Source: Sphaerospermopsis torques-reginae ITEP-024 (GTDB taxonomy: Bacteria > Cyanobacteriota > Cyanobacteriia > Cyanobacteriales > Nostocaceae). Taken from it: DNA of 64,000 bases. The notes below the pieces were generated by a model. The model did not search any database, was not told where the DNA came from, and worked only from the letters and a program-made list of their open reading frames with translations. Shown here one piece after another: positions 18,506 through 27,319 of this stretch. How positions within the stretch are numbered: position 1 is the first letter of the stretch; every line of letters starts with the position of its first letter. The stretch is from contig NZ_CP080598.1 in NCBI RefSeq assembly GCF_019598945.1, positions 3,720,001 to 3,784,000 of the forward strand, read 5' to 3'. The position numbers and the translations under genes are program-made.

Positions 18506-19392
18506 AGCAAATTCAGGATTTAGTAAATATAGTGTTTATTAATCGCTCCTCAACTTAATTTTGAACGCGCTATATTCAGATATGCACTTTCTTAAACAAC
18601 CCATAAAGCCATCAGTCACACTAAAATTTTTAGCTATAAAAGATTTTGAGCATGGGTTGAAAATCTAGGGCGATTTTCAGCAGAGTTGCTTTTTAGTGAT
18701 CGAAGTCAATTTGGTCTGTTGTAGCTTATTAAACAACTTGCATAGAATCAAAATATACAATTTTTTCCCTAATTCAAAACCGTGATAGTACGTAACTTTA
18801 TAAATGCAAATATAAAATTTACTGATAAATAGCCAAAAATTCTATCTATTATTTTTCTAAATTAATAAAAATTATTGATTAGTAATAGTACGTATTTGAT
18901 TTGAATAAATTCATCTAATTTCCCAAAACATGAATTTGACAACTGTTTTTTTACGGAAAAATCACAGGTGATGAGAAATCAGCCAAAAGTTTACCAGTCT
19001 AAAAAAAAACCAACTACCCTCTCAAAAAGCAGGGCAGTTGGATGAATTTTTTTATAGCTGTAGACAGAGTAGTTAGGACATCAATTAATCATGAAACTCC
19101 TAGTAACAATACCTTCGCCAAAATCAAAAATATCTTGATTTGTAGGTTGGGTTGAGGAACGAAACCCAACAAATACGTTGAGTTTACGTTGGGTTTTACT
19201 TCGTTCAACCCAACCTACGGGAAAATGGCAAAGGTATTGAGTAAAAAAGGGTTTTACTCCTGACTCTTGAACGGCAGTTGCTTCATTTGAGCAGCCACCC
19301 CTGTGGACGGGGTTCCCGGCTTGAAGGGAGTGGCGTGACTAAGACCGCACTGCTTCCTCCTGACTCCTGACTCGTGCTATAACAACAGGAAT
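18506..19392. other. Long intergenic region between sigF and psbO
   Basis: The first 450 bases upstream of sigF are very AT-rich with no recognised gene. A terminator lies at 19010-19041. After it come two copies of the AGGTTGGGTT inverted dispersed repeat (19142-19220), a GC-richer repeat block (about 19280-19340) and CTCCTGA heptamers (19355-19375). A small RNA between the terminator and psbO cannot be excluded, but none was recognised. Confidence 0.5.
19010..19041. terminator. Strong bidirectional intrinsic terminator
   Basis: An 11-bp stem CCAACTACCCT/AGGGCAGTTGG with one mismatch is flanked by nine A on the left and seven T on the right. It could end transcription in both directions. 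For psbO it lies 350 bases after the stop, so the psbO message may have a long 3' region, or the terminator may serve an unseen RNA. Confidence 0.75.
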
Positions 19393-20226
19393 TTAACCGC
19401 GATTTGTTTCTACGCGACCGTAGAATAAACCACGAATCTTAACTTCTTTAGGTTCGCCAGCACCCAAATCTGTATCAGAGGGCTGTATACTTTCAAAAGT
19501 ACCAGCTATTTCGCCAGTAGAACTGTCTACTTTAGCTACTTGTAAAGAAATCTTGCCATTGAGGATTTCTGTACGCTTCACATTAGCTCGTGTCAAATCA
19601 TCATCGTCGGCTTGGGCTGGTAATGCCACAGCATTATCATAACCACTGACCACACCACGACCTTTGGGATCTAGGAAAGAAGCACCACGATAAGAAGGAA
19701 CTTTAAACTTACCTTCAAAATCAGTAGAAGTATTAATGCTGGTCAAATTAGGCTGTGTTTGTGCAATCAAGTTTTTGACAGTAAATAAGAAAGGTACCAG
19801 TTCACCACCAGGAAGTTTGACTGTGATAGCTTGGAAATCAAGACCATCTTTTTCTACAAAGGTCAGACTGTTATCTGGGTTGATTTTTAAATCACCTTGT
19901 ACTTGATCAATAGTGGATGTGTTACGAGTCACCAATTTACCAGCTACAAATTCAGCTTCTTGCCGTTTGTTAGCAGGTTCTTCCTTGACAAAGTAATTGG
20001 TAGGTTCTAAGCACAGTTCTTTGATGGTGTAGAACTGACTGTTATCCAAAGCAATAGAACCACGGCTTGTTTCTGCCAACTGAGGGCATTTGTTAGCCAA
20101 GCCAGTACCTCGAATTTGTTCGTAAGTCAGCAAGTCTCTGCTGCTAGATGAAGGCGCATCACTACAAGCCGTTATCAGCCCCAAGCATAAAGCTAAGAAT
20201 GCAACTATTAAAGCGCGATACCTCAT
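19393..20226 (-). CDS. psbO: Photosystem II manganese-stabilising protein PsbO
   Basis: PsbO is the 33-kDa extrinsic protein on the lumenal side of photosystem II that stabilises the Mn4CaO5 cluster. The 277-residue protein has a signal peptide (YRALIVAFLALCLGLITAC) and then LTYEQIRGTGLANKCPQL. The two Cys (in NKCPQ and KELCLEP) form the conserved disulfide, and the GKFKVPSYRGASFLDPKGRG and IRGLFYGRVE signatures are present. I chose ATG 20226; a GAGG ribosome-binding site lies seven bases upstream. A Cys at the signal-peptide end resembles a lipobox. Confidence 0.97.
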   Translation of the reverse strand: MRYRALIVAFLALCLGLITACSDAPSSSSRDLLTYEQIRGTGLANKCPQLAETSRGSIALDNSQFYTIKELCLEPTNYFVKEEPANKRQEAEFVAGKLVTRNTSTIDQVQGDLKINPDNSLTFVEKDGLDFQAITVKLPGGELVPFLFTVKNLIAQTQPNLTSINTSTDFEGKFKVPSYRGASFLDPKGRGVVSGYDNAVALPAQADDDDLTRANVKRTEILNGKISLQVAKVDSSTGEIAGTFESIQPSDTDLGAGEPKEVKIRGLFYGRVETNRG

Positions 20227-20899
20227 GGTCAACCTCAATGTCATTAATATTTAAGTTGTAAAACGGCTCTACTAAACGTAATAAAACGCATTCCGTTTTG
20301 AGTTTTCAGGTTTAGCTTCAGAAGCAGCAGTTTCTTTCATCAGAGTTAGATGGAAGTTGCTTTTTTTCCTTAGCTTCAAACCAACAGTCTACTGAGTGGC
20401 ATTTGGCAGGGTTTGGCTAAATGGATGAGTAGACCACAACACAGAAACGCCTCAAGGCATCTGTTATTAATGCGAAGTAGGCTATACTTCGCGCTTTGCT
20501 CTTACATCAGGTAAAAGCGGCATGACCCCAATTATCCTGTATTATATATGTATTGTTAGTACATACAATTTCTGGTTTGATAGGGAAATCAGCCAAGTTA
20601 TAGTGCCAACAAGCATAAGATTTCTCTGATGCTATTGGTTGGTCGGAAATGAATTTCCAAAATTTACTAAAACGTAACTAAGCCCTCACATCAAATCTGT
20701 GGGGATTAATTTACGTACAATATTCAAACTACCATTCACATTGGCATCAATCAATTGACAATTAGCGCCTCGTCATTAGTAGTTCTTCGCTTGATTTTCG
20801 CTGGCTTTTTGTGATTTCGCTCTTACCCCTGCCCATCCTCCCTTTTTTCGGGTGTTTCGGGTATTGTATTACTTTTATAGAACAGCAGCAGAAAATTAC
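20227..20899. other. psbO upstream region with TnpB remnant and short repeats
   Basis: It contains the psbO leader and promoter (about 20227-20400), a small hairpin GCGAAGTAGGCTATACTTCGC (around 20472-20493, slightly imperfect), the palindromic TGTATTGTTAGTACATACAA (about 20551-20570) and, near the far end, a decayed TnpB fragment reported separately. No intact gene was seen. Confidence 0.5.
20686..20772 (-). pseudogene. C-terminal remnant of a TnpB (IS200/IS605-type) gene
   Basis: On the minus strand a frame ending at TGA (20686-20688) reads NCQLIDANVNGSLNIVRK, then LIPTDLM. This is the DANVNGSxNI segment of TnpB, which holds the third RuvC aspartate. The sequence before it shows no recognisable TnpB. 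It is a leftover of an insertion sequence unrelated in position to the intact tnpB at 22537. Confidence 0.65.
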
Positions 20900-21265
20900 A
20901 TGAACAATGACCAAAATTTGCCATCGGGGAATTTATCTGCTAAGTTGCAAGCGATCGCCGCTGCGGTGCAAGAAGCGGCTCAAGCTTGCCAAGGCAATGT
21001 TACAGCATTATTATCTTTGTTGAGACAATTGGAAAAGTTACATAAAGAGATTCGTGATGGAATTTTTCAAGATAGTTTGCCTGATAACCGCCAAAGACTC
21101 TACGCACTGCTCAGAGATATTGAGTCTGAGGGAGGTTGGCCTTATATTGAACGTATGCGATTACAAGAATTTCTAGTGAATTTACCAGTAGAAAGTAATG
21201 AAAAAACTCCTGTTATCCAAAACACCAACGACTCCTGTGATACTGATAACTGGTTAGAATGGTAA
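20900..21265 (+). CDS. Conserved cyanobacterial protein upstream of ftsQ
   Basis: This 121-residue, mostly helical protein begins MNNDQNLPSGNLSAKLQAIA, with ALLSLLRQLEKLHKEIRDGIF and LPDNRQRLYALLRDIESEGGWPYI segments. No catalytic motif or membrane span was found. The acidic C-terminus ends DTDNWLEW. I chose ATG 20900 over 20852, whose extra residues look untranslated. It lies 70 bases before ftsQ on the same strand and occupies the same place in related genomes as I recall, so a link to division is possible but unproven. Confidence 0.7.
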   Translation: MNNDQNLPSGNLSAKLQAIAAAVQEAAQACQGNVTALLSLLRQLEKLHKEIRDGIFQDSLPDNRQRLYALLRDIESEGGWPYIERMRLQEFLVNLPVESNEKTPVIQNTNDSCDTDNWLEW

Positions 21266-21335
21266 GCTCAAGAGTTGATCAATCACCAAGCACCGTGGTT
21301 TTCAGGAATTAGACTCAAACCAGAAAGGGGTTTTC

Positions 21336-22229
21336 ATGTCCGGTATAGTATCAATTTCCCGTAATAATTTAGCTCAACGCCGTAAAAAATTACGTAGGCA
21401 GCAGCAAATAAAAATCATCCACACTATTTGGCGAACACTCGCTGCCAGTAGTCTAGCAGGTGGATTGCTCTGGGTAACACTCCAACCAATGTGGGTGTTA
21501 AAAACACCTGCACAAATAGTCATAAAATCAGGCAATCAATTATTATCCGAGCAAACTATTCAATCGCTGTTGGCGCTGTCCTATCCCCAATCTTTGTGGC
21601 GAATAGAACCTTCTGCAATTGCCGAAACTTTAGAAGCACAACCCGCTATTGCACAAGCCACTGTAAGCCGTCGTCTGTTTCCTCCTGGTTTAATTATTGA
21701 AATTCAAGAGAGATTACCAGTGGCAATGATTCACACCCTACCAAAGCAAAGCATAACCAGTTGCAATACTCAGCCTCAATCTTCGGCAAACTCTGGCAAA
21801 CAAGCAACATCTTCATGTTTGCAAAATACTCCTGCTGGAAGCAAACAGGATGATGTCAGTTTACTAGATGCTAGTGGCGCTTTGATTCCTCTAGCAAAAT
21901 ACACTGCACTTAACCCCACAGGTAAATTGCCTACCCTCAAAGTTCTTGGTTCACCAGAAAAATATTGCCCCTATTGGACTGAACTTTATCAAGCTGTCAG
22001 TCAGAGTTCTGTTAAAGTGATGGAAATTGATTGCCAAGATCCCACAAATTTAATTTTGACAACAGAATTAGGAAATGTGCATCTTGGTGTTCCTAATGCC
22101 CAATTACCGGAAAAAATCCAGTTACTTGTGCAAATGCGGCATTTACCAGCAAAATTCAAGCCCAAACAATTAGCCTATATTGATATCAAAAATCCTGACC
22201 AACCTTTAGTACAAATGAACCAAAAATAA
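21336..22229 (+). CDS. ftsQ: Cell division protein FtsQ
   Basis: FtsQ (297 residues) is a bitopic divisome protein. A basic cytoplasmic tail (RRKKLRRQQQIK) is followed by one membrane span (TLAASSLAGGLLWVTL). The periplasmic POTRA domain (VIKSGNQLLSEQTIQSLLAL, then LEAQPAIAQATVSRRLFPPGL) precedes a beta domain that ends in ADIK-like IDIKNPDQPLVQM. A Ser/Asn/Gln-rich insert (about residues 143-170) is variable in the family. In related genomes ftsZ follows directly; here a TnpB gene lies between them. Confidence 0.92.
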   Translation: MSGIVSISRNNLAQRRKKLRRQQQIKIIHTIWRTLAASSLAGGLLWVTLQPMWVLKTPAQIVIKSGNQLLSEQTIQSLLALSYPQSLWRIEPSAIAETLEAQPAIAQATVSRRLFPPGLIIEIQERLPVAMIHTLPKQSITSCNTQPQSSANSGKQATSSCLQNTPAGSKQDDVSLLDASGALIPLAKYTALNPTGKLPTLKVLGSPEKYCPYWTELYQAVSQSSVKVMEIDCQDPTNLILTTELGNVHLGVPNAQLPEKIQLLVQMRHLPAKFKPKQLAYIDIKNPDQPLVQMNQK

Positions 22230-22536
22230 CAAATTAACTTCCCAGATACCTAACAAGCTTTAGCCTGTTTGAGTGCAGAAACCAGTTTTTGAGGATAAAA
22301 ATATTAGTGAGTTTTACGGTTCGCACTATTGAAATAAAAATTGGCATGAACTTTTGATTAAAATGGCAGGATAAATAATAGAAACTTCTTGGAGATAATC
22401 TTTATGCAGGTCGATGAAAAATCAAGGGTTAGTAGCAGTCTACTGTTTTCTTAACTAAGACTAACAAATACTCACATTTGCTGAAAATTTCCTGTCATCT
22501 TTTCGCTTTGTGACAGAATTACAGTAAAATCACTGT
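22230..22536. other. Spacer between ftsQ and tnpB
   Basis: This part of the ftsQ-ftsZ gap should include the left end of the TnpB-bearing element, but no clear subterminal hairpin or target motif could be fixed by eye. The only coding-like stretch is short. Nothing else was recognised. Confidence 0.4.
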
Positions 22537-23718
22537 ATGCTACTAGGATTCAAAACCGAACTCAAAGTTAACAAGCTACAACGACTACTACTGGCGCAAC
22601 ACGCAGGAGTAGCCAGACACGCTTGGAATCAAGGTTTAGCACTTTGTCAACAGGTATTGTTACATAACAAACTTAATCCTCAAGACAAAATCAAATTTCC
22701 CACAGCCATAGATTTACATAAATGGTTAGTAGCAGCCATTAAATCTACCCATCCTTGGTATTATGAAGTGTCTAAATGCGCACCTCAATACGCATTAAGA
22801 TATCTCTCAGATGCCTTGAAAGCCTTCTTGAAAAAAAGTAAAGGATTTCCTAAGTTTAAGAAAAAAGGGAGACATGATTCTTTTACCTTAGATGGGTCAA
22901 TAAAAATTGACTACAGAAAGGTAAAAGTTCCTGTCATTGGTTGGCTGAAAACTTATGAAATTCTCCCGACTGGATATAAACCGAAATCTGTCACCATCAG
23001 TAAACAAGCTGATAAGTGGTTTATCTCGTGGAAACAGGAGGTGAGAACGACTCAAACACAGAAAAATCAAGAGTTTGTAGGAGTAGATTTAGGAATAAAT
23101 CATCTAGCGACATTATCAATAGGAGAAATATTCAATGGTGTAAAAAGCTATAAAAAGTATGAAGATAAACTAGCAAGAATGCAATATTTGAACCGACATA
23201 AACTCATAGGTTCAAATAATTATAGAAAAGCACAAATCCAAATAGCGAGATTACACCAAAAAATAGCCAACATCAGAAAAGATACATTACATAAAATCAC
23301 CACCTATATCAGCAAAAACCACGCGGTTATAGGGATAGAAGATTTGAATGTATCAGGAATGTTAGCAAATGGGAAATTATCAAAAGCTATTGCGGATATG
23401 GGCTTTTATGAATTTAGAAGGCAGCTAGAATACAAAACACAACTGTATGGCAGTAAGTTAGTAATTGTGGATAGATTTTATCCCAGTAGAGACTTTATAT
23501 ATAAAGTCTCTACATCTACTTGTGGAGAGAAAAAATCATCACTGTCATTATCTCAAAGAGTGTTTAAATGTGACAGATCTGGTTTTGAATGTGACAGAAA
23601 TTTAAACGCTGCGATGAATTTAAAAAAAGAAGCGGTCAGATTGATCGTGTTAGCCTGTGGACTAGATAGTGCCGACACTGCTAGGGTGAAACAGGAAGAA
23701 AAAGCCGACTTTTGTTAG
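22537..23718 (+). CDS. tnpB: TnpB-family RNA-guided nuclease (IS200/IS605), zinc finger disrupted
   Basis: TnpB proteins are RuvC-type nucleases guided by RNA from the element's right end, ancestral to Cas12. The RuvC triad is intact: Asp184 (GVDLGINHL), Glu268 (GIEDLNVSG) and Asp353 (CDRNLNAAMN). The zinc finger normally has two Cys-x2-Cys pairs. Here the first pair is replaced by residues from a 28-bp palindrome, leaving one Cys329, and in the second pair Cys345 is followed by Ser348 instead of Cys. No tnpA lies nearby, so it is a solitary IS1341-type gene. It sits between ftsQ and ftsZ in the same direction. It is probably decaying but still open at 393 residues. Confidence 0.9.
   Translation: MLLGFKTELKVNKLQRLLLAQHAGVARHAWNQGLALCQQVLLHNKLNPQDKIKFPTAIDLHKWLVAAIKSTHPWYYEVSKCAPQYALRYLSDALKAFLKKSKGFPKFKKKGRHDSFTLDGSIKIDYRKVKVPVIGWLKTYEILPTGYKPKSVTISKQADKWFISWKQEVRTTQTQKNQEFVGVDLGINHLATLSIGEIFNGVKSYKKYEDKLARMQYLNRHKLIGSNNYRKAQIQIARLHQKIANIRKDTLHKITTYISKNHAVIGIEDLNVSGMLANGKLSKAIADMGFYEFRRQLEYKTQLYGSKLVIVDRFYPSRDFIYKVSTSTCGEKKSSLSLSQRVFKCDRSGFECDRNLNAAMNLKKEAVRLIVLACGLDSADTARVKQEEKADFC
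23486..23513. repeat. 28-bp perfect palindrome inside tnpB
   Basis: The sequence has GTAGAGAC and GTCTCTAC arms around TTTATATATAAA, making a perfect 14+14 palindrome. It encodes SRDFIYKVST at the place where relatives have the first zinc-finger Cys pair. The same family of element is in sufD at 44587-44614. Confidence 0.9.
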
Positions 23719-24301
23719 CATTAGTTAGCTTTTTTGTATCGGATATTGAGCATCAAATTCACGAAGCAATACTGGGAAAATTTAGCAACATAGTATAGAA
23801 ACTATTAATGTCTAGATCAAGTTATAAGTACCTGTGCAAAATTAATTTCTTATTTGGAAACTCTGTATCCTTTACCAGACAAGGAAGACGGGTAAATGAA
23901 ATGTGCAATTTATTTTGCATGACTACTTATAAACCGATTTTCGGACAATGTAGGTATACTTTTCTAGAATTAGTTATGCGATGGTGCAAAGCGCAATGCT
24001 GACAGCCCAGTTTGCTCTAAGCCATAGACGATCGCCTAAATTGCCAAATGATCCCATAGCTAATGATGATTACGTCTCGCAGACAGCGCCAAAACTTACA
24101 GAGACTTACAGAGACTTACAGAAGGATAACCGCTCCCATGCTCCCCTTGAAGTCAAAAGTAAAGGTCTAGACTTGTCTAGGTTTTACAGAGCAGAACAAT
24201 GAAAAACATTGTCATAGACGGTGACAGTCTCCAACTCAACTATAGTTGAATCTTAGGTGAATAACACCAAAAAAAGTCGTTTATCTACCTTCATCAAGCC
24301 A
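23719..24301. promoter_or_regulatory. ftsZ leader region
   Basis: This 583-base stretch lies between tnpB and ftsZ. It should hold the tnpB right end with any guide-RNA (omega RNA) 3' part near 23700-23760, and the native ftsZ promoters further on. A 10-bp tandem repeat (ACTTACAGAG, three copies at about 24093-24122) is visible. Two short ORFs here have no family resemblance. Promoter elements were not assigned. Confidence 0.5.
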
Positions 24302-25615
24302 ATGACATTTGATAATAACCAAGAGCTTACTTATAAAAATGCCCAATCTGTGGGACAAACAGGGTTATCTTTGCCAGTTAACTCTAATAATCCCTTTGGT
24401 AGTTCCGGGCTAAACTTTGCCCAAAGTAACGACAGTAAAAAGATGACGGAAAGTAGCCGGATCGGTGAAATTGTTCCGGGACGAGTCGCCAATATTAAAG
24501 TTATTGGTGTTGGTGGAGGCGGTGGTAATGCTGTTAACCGCATGATTGAATCTGATGTTTCTGGGGTGGAATTTTGGTCAATTAACACCGATGCCCAAGC
24601 CTTGACTTTAGCTGGCGCTCCCAGTCGTTTGCAAATTGGGCAAAAACTGACCAGGGGTTTAGGTGCGGGGGGTAATCCTGCCATTGGTCAAAAGGCAGCG
24701 GAAGAATCTCGTGATGAAATTGCTACCGCTTTAGAAGGTGCTGATTTAGTATTTATCACCGCTGGTATGGGTGGAGGTACGGGAACAGGTGCAGCGCCAA
24801 TTGTGGCGGAAGTGGCCAAGGAAATGGGCGCTTTGACTGTGGGTGTAGTGACCCGTCCGTTTGTATTTGAAGGACGGCGACGCACCAGCCAAGCCGAGCA
24901 GGGTATTGAAGGATTAAAAAGTCGGGTTGATACTCTGATTATTATCCCTAACAATAAGTTGTTAGAGGTGATTCCTGAACAAACACCTGTACAAGAGGCT
25001 TTTCGCTATGCGGATGATGTGTTGCGTCAAGGGGTACAGGGTATTTCTGATATTATTACGATTCCTGGTTTGGTGAATGTGGACTTTGCCGATGTGCGAG
25101 CAGTCATGGCAGATGCAGGATCAGCATTGATGGGGATTGGCGTGAGTTCTGGTAAATCTAGAGCTAGAGAAGCTGCGATCGCCGCGATTTCCTCACCATT
25201 ATTAGAATGCTCTATTGAAGGTGCTAGAGGAGTTGTCTTCAATATCACTGGTGGTAGTGATCTCACTCTGCATGAAGTGAATGCGGCTGCGGAAACAATT
25301 TATGAGGTGGTTGATCCCAATGCCAATATTATTTTCGGCGCAGTGATTGATGACAGACTGCAAGGAGAAGTCAGAATTACCGTGATTGCGACTGGGTTTA
25401 CCGGAGAAATTCAAGCTGCGCCACAACAAACTGTGTCCACTCCCAGAGTAGTTACTCCATCTCCCAGGAAGCCAGGAGTACAACCAACTGTTAATCAACC
25501 AACTGTTAATCAACCAACTGTTAATCAACCAACCTCAACTCCTGAGCCTAAAGAAAAACCGATTTTAGATATTCCTGATTTTCTCCAACGACGACGCACG
25601 CCACCTAAAAATTAA
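24302..25615 (+). CDS. ftsZ: Cell division GTPase FtsZ
   Basis: FtsZ forms the Z-ring. The 437-residue protein has a cyanobacterial N-terminal extension ([16 protein letters not shown]...), the [13 protein letters not shown] start of the GTPase domain, tubulin signature [14 protein letters not shown], and the T7 loop region ([12 protein letters not shown]). A linker follows, then the C-terminal binding peptide ([11 protein letters not shown]). The linker contains PTVNQ three times, from a 15-bp tandem repeat near 25490-25530. I chose ATG 24302 because relatives begin with the MT(L/F)DNNQ sequence. A GTG at 24257 would add 15 residues. Confidence 0.96.
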   Translation: MTFDNNQELTYKNAQSVGQTGLSLPVNSNNPFGSSGLNFAQSNDSKKMTESSRIGEIVPGRVANIKVIGVGGGGGNAVNRMIESDVSGVEFWSINTDAQALTLAGAPSRLQIGQKLTRGLGAGGNPAIGQKAAEESRDEIATALEGADLVFITAGMGGGTGTGAAPIVAEVAKEMGALTVGVVTRPFVFEGRRRTSQAEQGIEGLKSRVDTLIIIPNNKLLEVIPEQTPVQEAFRYADDVLRQGVQGISDIITIPGLVNVDFADVRAVMADAGSALMGIGVSSGKSRAREAAIAAISSPLLECSIEGARGVVFNITGGSDLTLHEVNAAAETIYEVVDPNANIIFGAVIDDRLQGEVRITVIATGFTGEIQAAPQQTVSTPRVVTPSPRKPGVQPTVNQPTVNQPTVNQPTSTPEPKEKPILDIPDFLQRRRTPPKN

Positions 25616-25712
25616 GTAATTGTAGATTTGAGATTTTAGATTAAGTTTGCAGTCTCAGTTCTGGCGTTTGTGCTTTATACAATTTCTTAGTTTTACGTTT
25701 ATCACCAGGATA

Positions 25713-25739
25713 GGGGTCTGCAATTTAGTTGCCTACCCC
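25713..25739 (+). terminator. Hairpin after ftsZ
   Basis: The arms GGGGTCTGCAA and TTGCCTACCCC pair with a two-base internal mismatch and a five-base loop. The arms are followed 19 bases later by a T run, GTTTTTTTC. It probably terminates ftsZ transcription. Confidence 0.6.
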
Positions 25740-25769
25740 ATATTTTATTGGAGTTTTTTTCTATTTAGT

Positions 25770-25920
25770 CAGTGGTAATTGGTAATTGGTAATTGGTAAT
25801 TCAATGAAAGGATTTTGGATTTTGGATTGTTTTTGTCAATTCCAATCTAAAATCTAAAATCTAAAATCTAAAATTTTCTTCCCCAGTCACCTGTCACCGT
25901 GGCGTAGCACCTGTCACCTG
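25770..25920. repeat. STRR arrays between ftsZ and gshB
   Basis: Tandem ATTGGTA (25774-25800), AAAATCT (25846-25873) and CACCTGT heptamers lie here. The last array continues into the 3' end of gshB and supplies its final codons (VTGATPR) and stop. Confidence 0.75.
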
Positions 25921-26871
25921 CTCTAGCCACTGAATAACCTGATGAGCAAGGTGAGTACCATCTAGGCGATCAATTTCTCGGATGCCCGTGGGACTGGTAA
26001 CGTTGACTTCTGTGAGGTAGCCACCAATCACGTCAATACCAACAAAAATCAAGCCGTCTTGACGCAGTTTTTCCGCCAATAAGGTGCAAATTTCCTGTTC
26101 TCTTGCGGTAATTTCTGTTTTAGCAACAGTACCACCCGTGGCCATATTATTGCGAAAATCACTGCCACTAGAAAGGCGATTGAGCGCCCCAATGGGTTCG
26201 CCATTGAGCAAGATAATTCGCTTGTCTCCGTCCTTAGCTGCGGGTAAATAGTTTTGTACCATTACTGGTAATCGACCTTGGAGGGTACTGAGTTCGACTA
26301 TTGAGTTAAAATTGCGATCGCCTGATTGTAAAAATAAAATCCCCTCCCCAGCTTTGTTGCCCAATGGTTTGAGAACTGTTGCACCCTTAGCTTCTACAAA
26401 TTGGCGGATCACCTTTTTATCAGCACTCACAATGGTTTCAGGGATGGCTTGAGTAAATTGCAAGGCATACATTTTTTCATTTGCGGCTCTGATACCATTG
26501 GGGTTGTTAATTACCAGGGTTTTATTTTGGTCAATGTAATCCAAAATATAAGTAGCATAGAGGTAGGAATCGTTTACTGGTGGATCTGTCCGCATAAATA
26601 CAGCGTCCATTGACTCCAAAGCAGTGAAGAGGCTAGAACCTAACTTATACCAAGGATTTGCGGCTACCCAACGTCCCTCTATTAATTCCACTGGTACAAG
26701 TTCTACTTGCTGTAAAACAGCCCAAGCTTTGCTATCCACAACATTTAACAAATTCGCTTGGGTTATCCAAACTTCATGACCAAGAATTTGCGCTGCTTCC
26801 ATGAGGGCAACACTCGTATCATGGCAAGGGTCAAGCTGATGGATGGGATCAATAATAAAAGCCAGTTTCAC
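25894..26871 (-). CDS. gshB: Glutathione synthetase GshB
   Basis: GshB joins gamma-glutamylcysteine and glycine using ATP. The 325-residue protein starts VKLAFIIDPIHQLDPCHDTS, typical of cyanobacterial GshB, and has ATP-grasp segments (ATVLKPLGNKAGEGILFL, DKRIILLNGEPIGALNRL, then LTEVNVTSPTGIREID at the end). I chose GTG 26871, which has AAGG directly before it and lies at the family start; the longer ATG frame begins in non-conserved sequence. Its C-terminal residues come from a CACCTGT repeat. It is convergent with ftsZ and lies downstream of grxC on the same strand. Confidence 0.95.
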   Translation of the reverse strand: MKLAFIIDPIHQLDPCHDTSVALMEAAQILGHEVWITQANLLNVVDSKAWAVLQQVELVPVELIEGRWVAANPWYKLGSSLFTALESMDAVFMRTDPPVNDSYLYATYILDYIDQNKTLVINNPNGIRAANEKMYALQFTQAIPETIVSADKKVIRQFVEAKGATVLKPLGNKAGEGILFLQSGDRNFNSIVELSTLQGRLPVMVQNYLPAAKDGDKRIILLNGEPIGALNRLSSGSDFRNNMATGGTVAKTEITAREQEICTLLAEKLRQDGLIFVGIDVIGGYLTEVNVTSPTGIREIDRLDGTHLAHQVIQWLEQVTGATPR

Positions 26872-27041
26872 CCTTTCTACCTCAATTATCAAAAAAAATT
26901 TAATTGTTATGGATCTAAAAATCACGTTACAACCCAAGGTTTAACGGGTGATGAACTGCGGGCAAAGCTGATTTAAGGATGCCGGTATTCAAATCAATGC
27001 CTGTACACCTAGCAGTCTATACTTTTATACTTGCTGGTACT

Positions 27042-27232
27042 TAGGGGTTGCTGAAAAAGTGCAAAACCTAGATAAATCAAAGGTTAAAGGTGGTCAGTGA
27101 CCACTAACGCTCACGGCGAAGCCTTGCACTTTTATTGAGTTCGAGATATGGAAAAGAAATCTTGAAATCTCCTCCTGACTCCTGACTCCTGACTCTTATC
27201 CCCTAACGGAAAAACTTTCTCAGCAACCCCTA
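27042..27232. mobile_element. MITE-like element with 19-bp inverted ends
   Basis: The left end TAGGGGTTGCTGAAAAAGT and the right end (reverse complement TAGGGGTTGCTGAGAAAGT) match at 18 of 19 positions and enclose about 190 bases with no ORF. The ends are flanked by TA, compatible with an IS630/Tc1-type target duplication. CTCCTGA heptamers sit inside. No transposase is present, so it would be a non-autonomous element. Confidence 0.6.
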
Positions 27233-27319
27233 CTGATAATTCCAAAAAGCAGGTTTCTAAGAAAACTTGAATCTCCCGCTACACCTTTAGGTTGGTGGGG
27301 GAGTCTCAAGACGCTTGAC

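Noticed and set aside
23808-24202. Two short ORFs in the ftsZ leader
   Set aside because: No ribosome-binding site or family resemblance; the second is coded partly by a 10-bp tandem repeat.
24257-24301. GTG start giving a longer FtsZ
   Set aside because: Relatives begin at the MT(L/F)DNNQ sequence, and no ribosome-binding site precedes the GTG. It is kept only as an alternative.
26401-26976. Plus-strand ORFs across gshB
   Set aside because: They are shadows of gshB, whose reading frame is well conserved.
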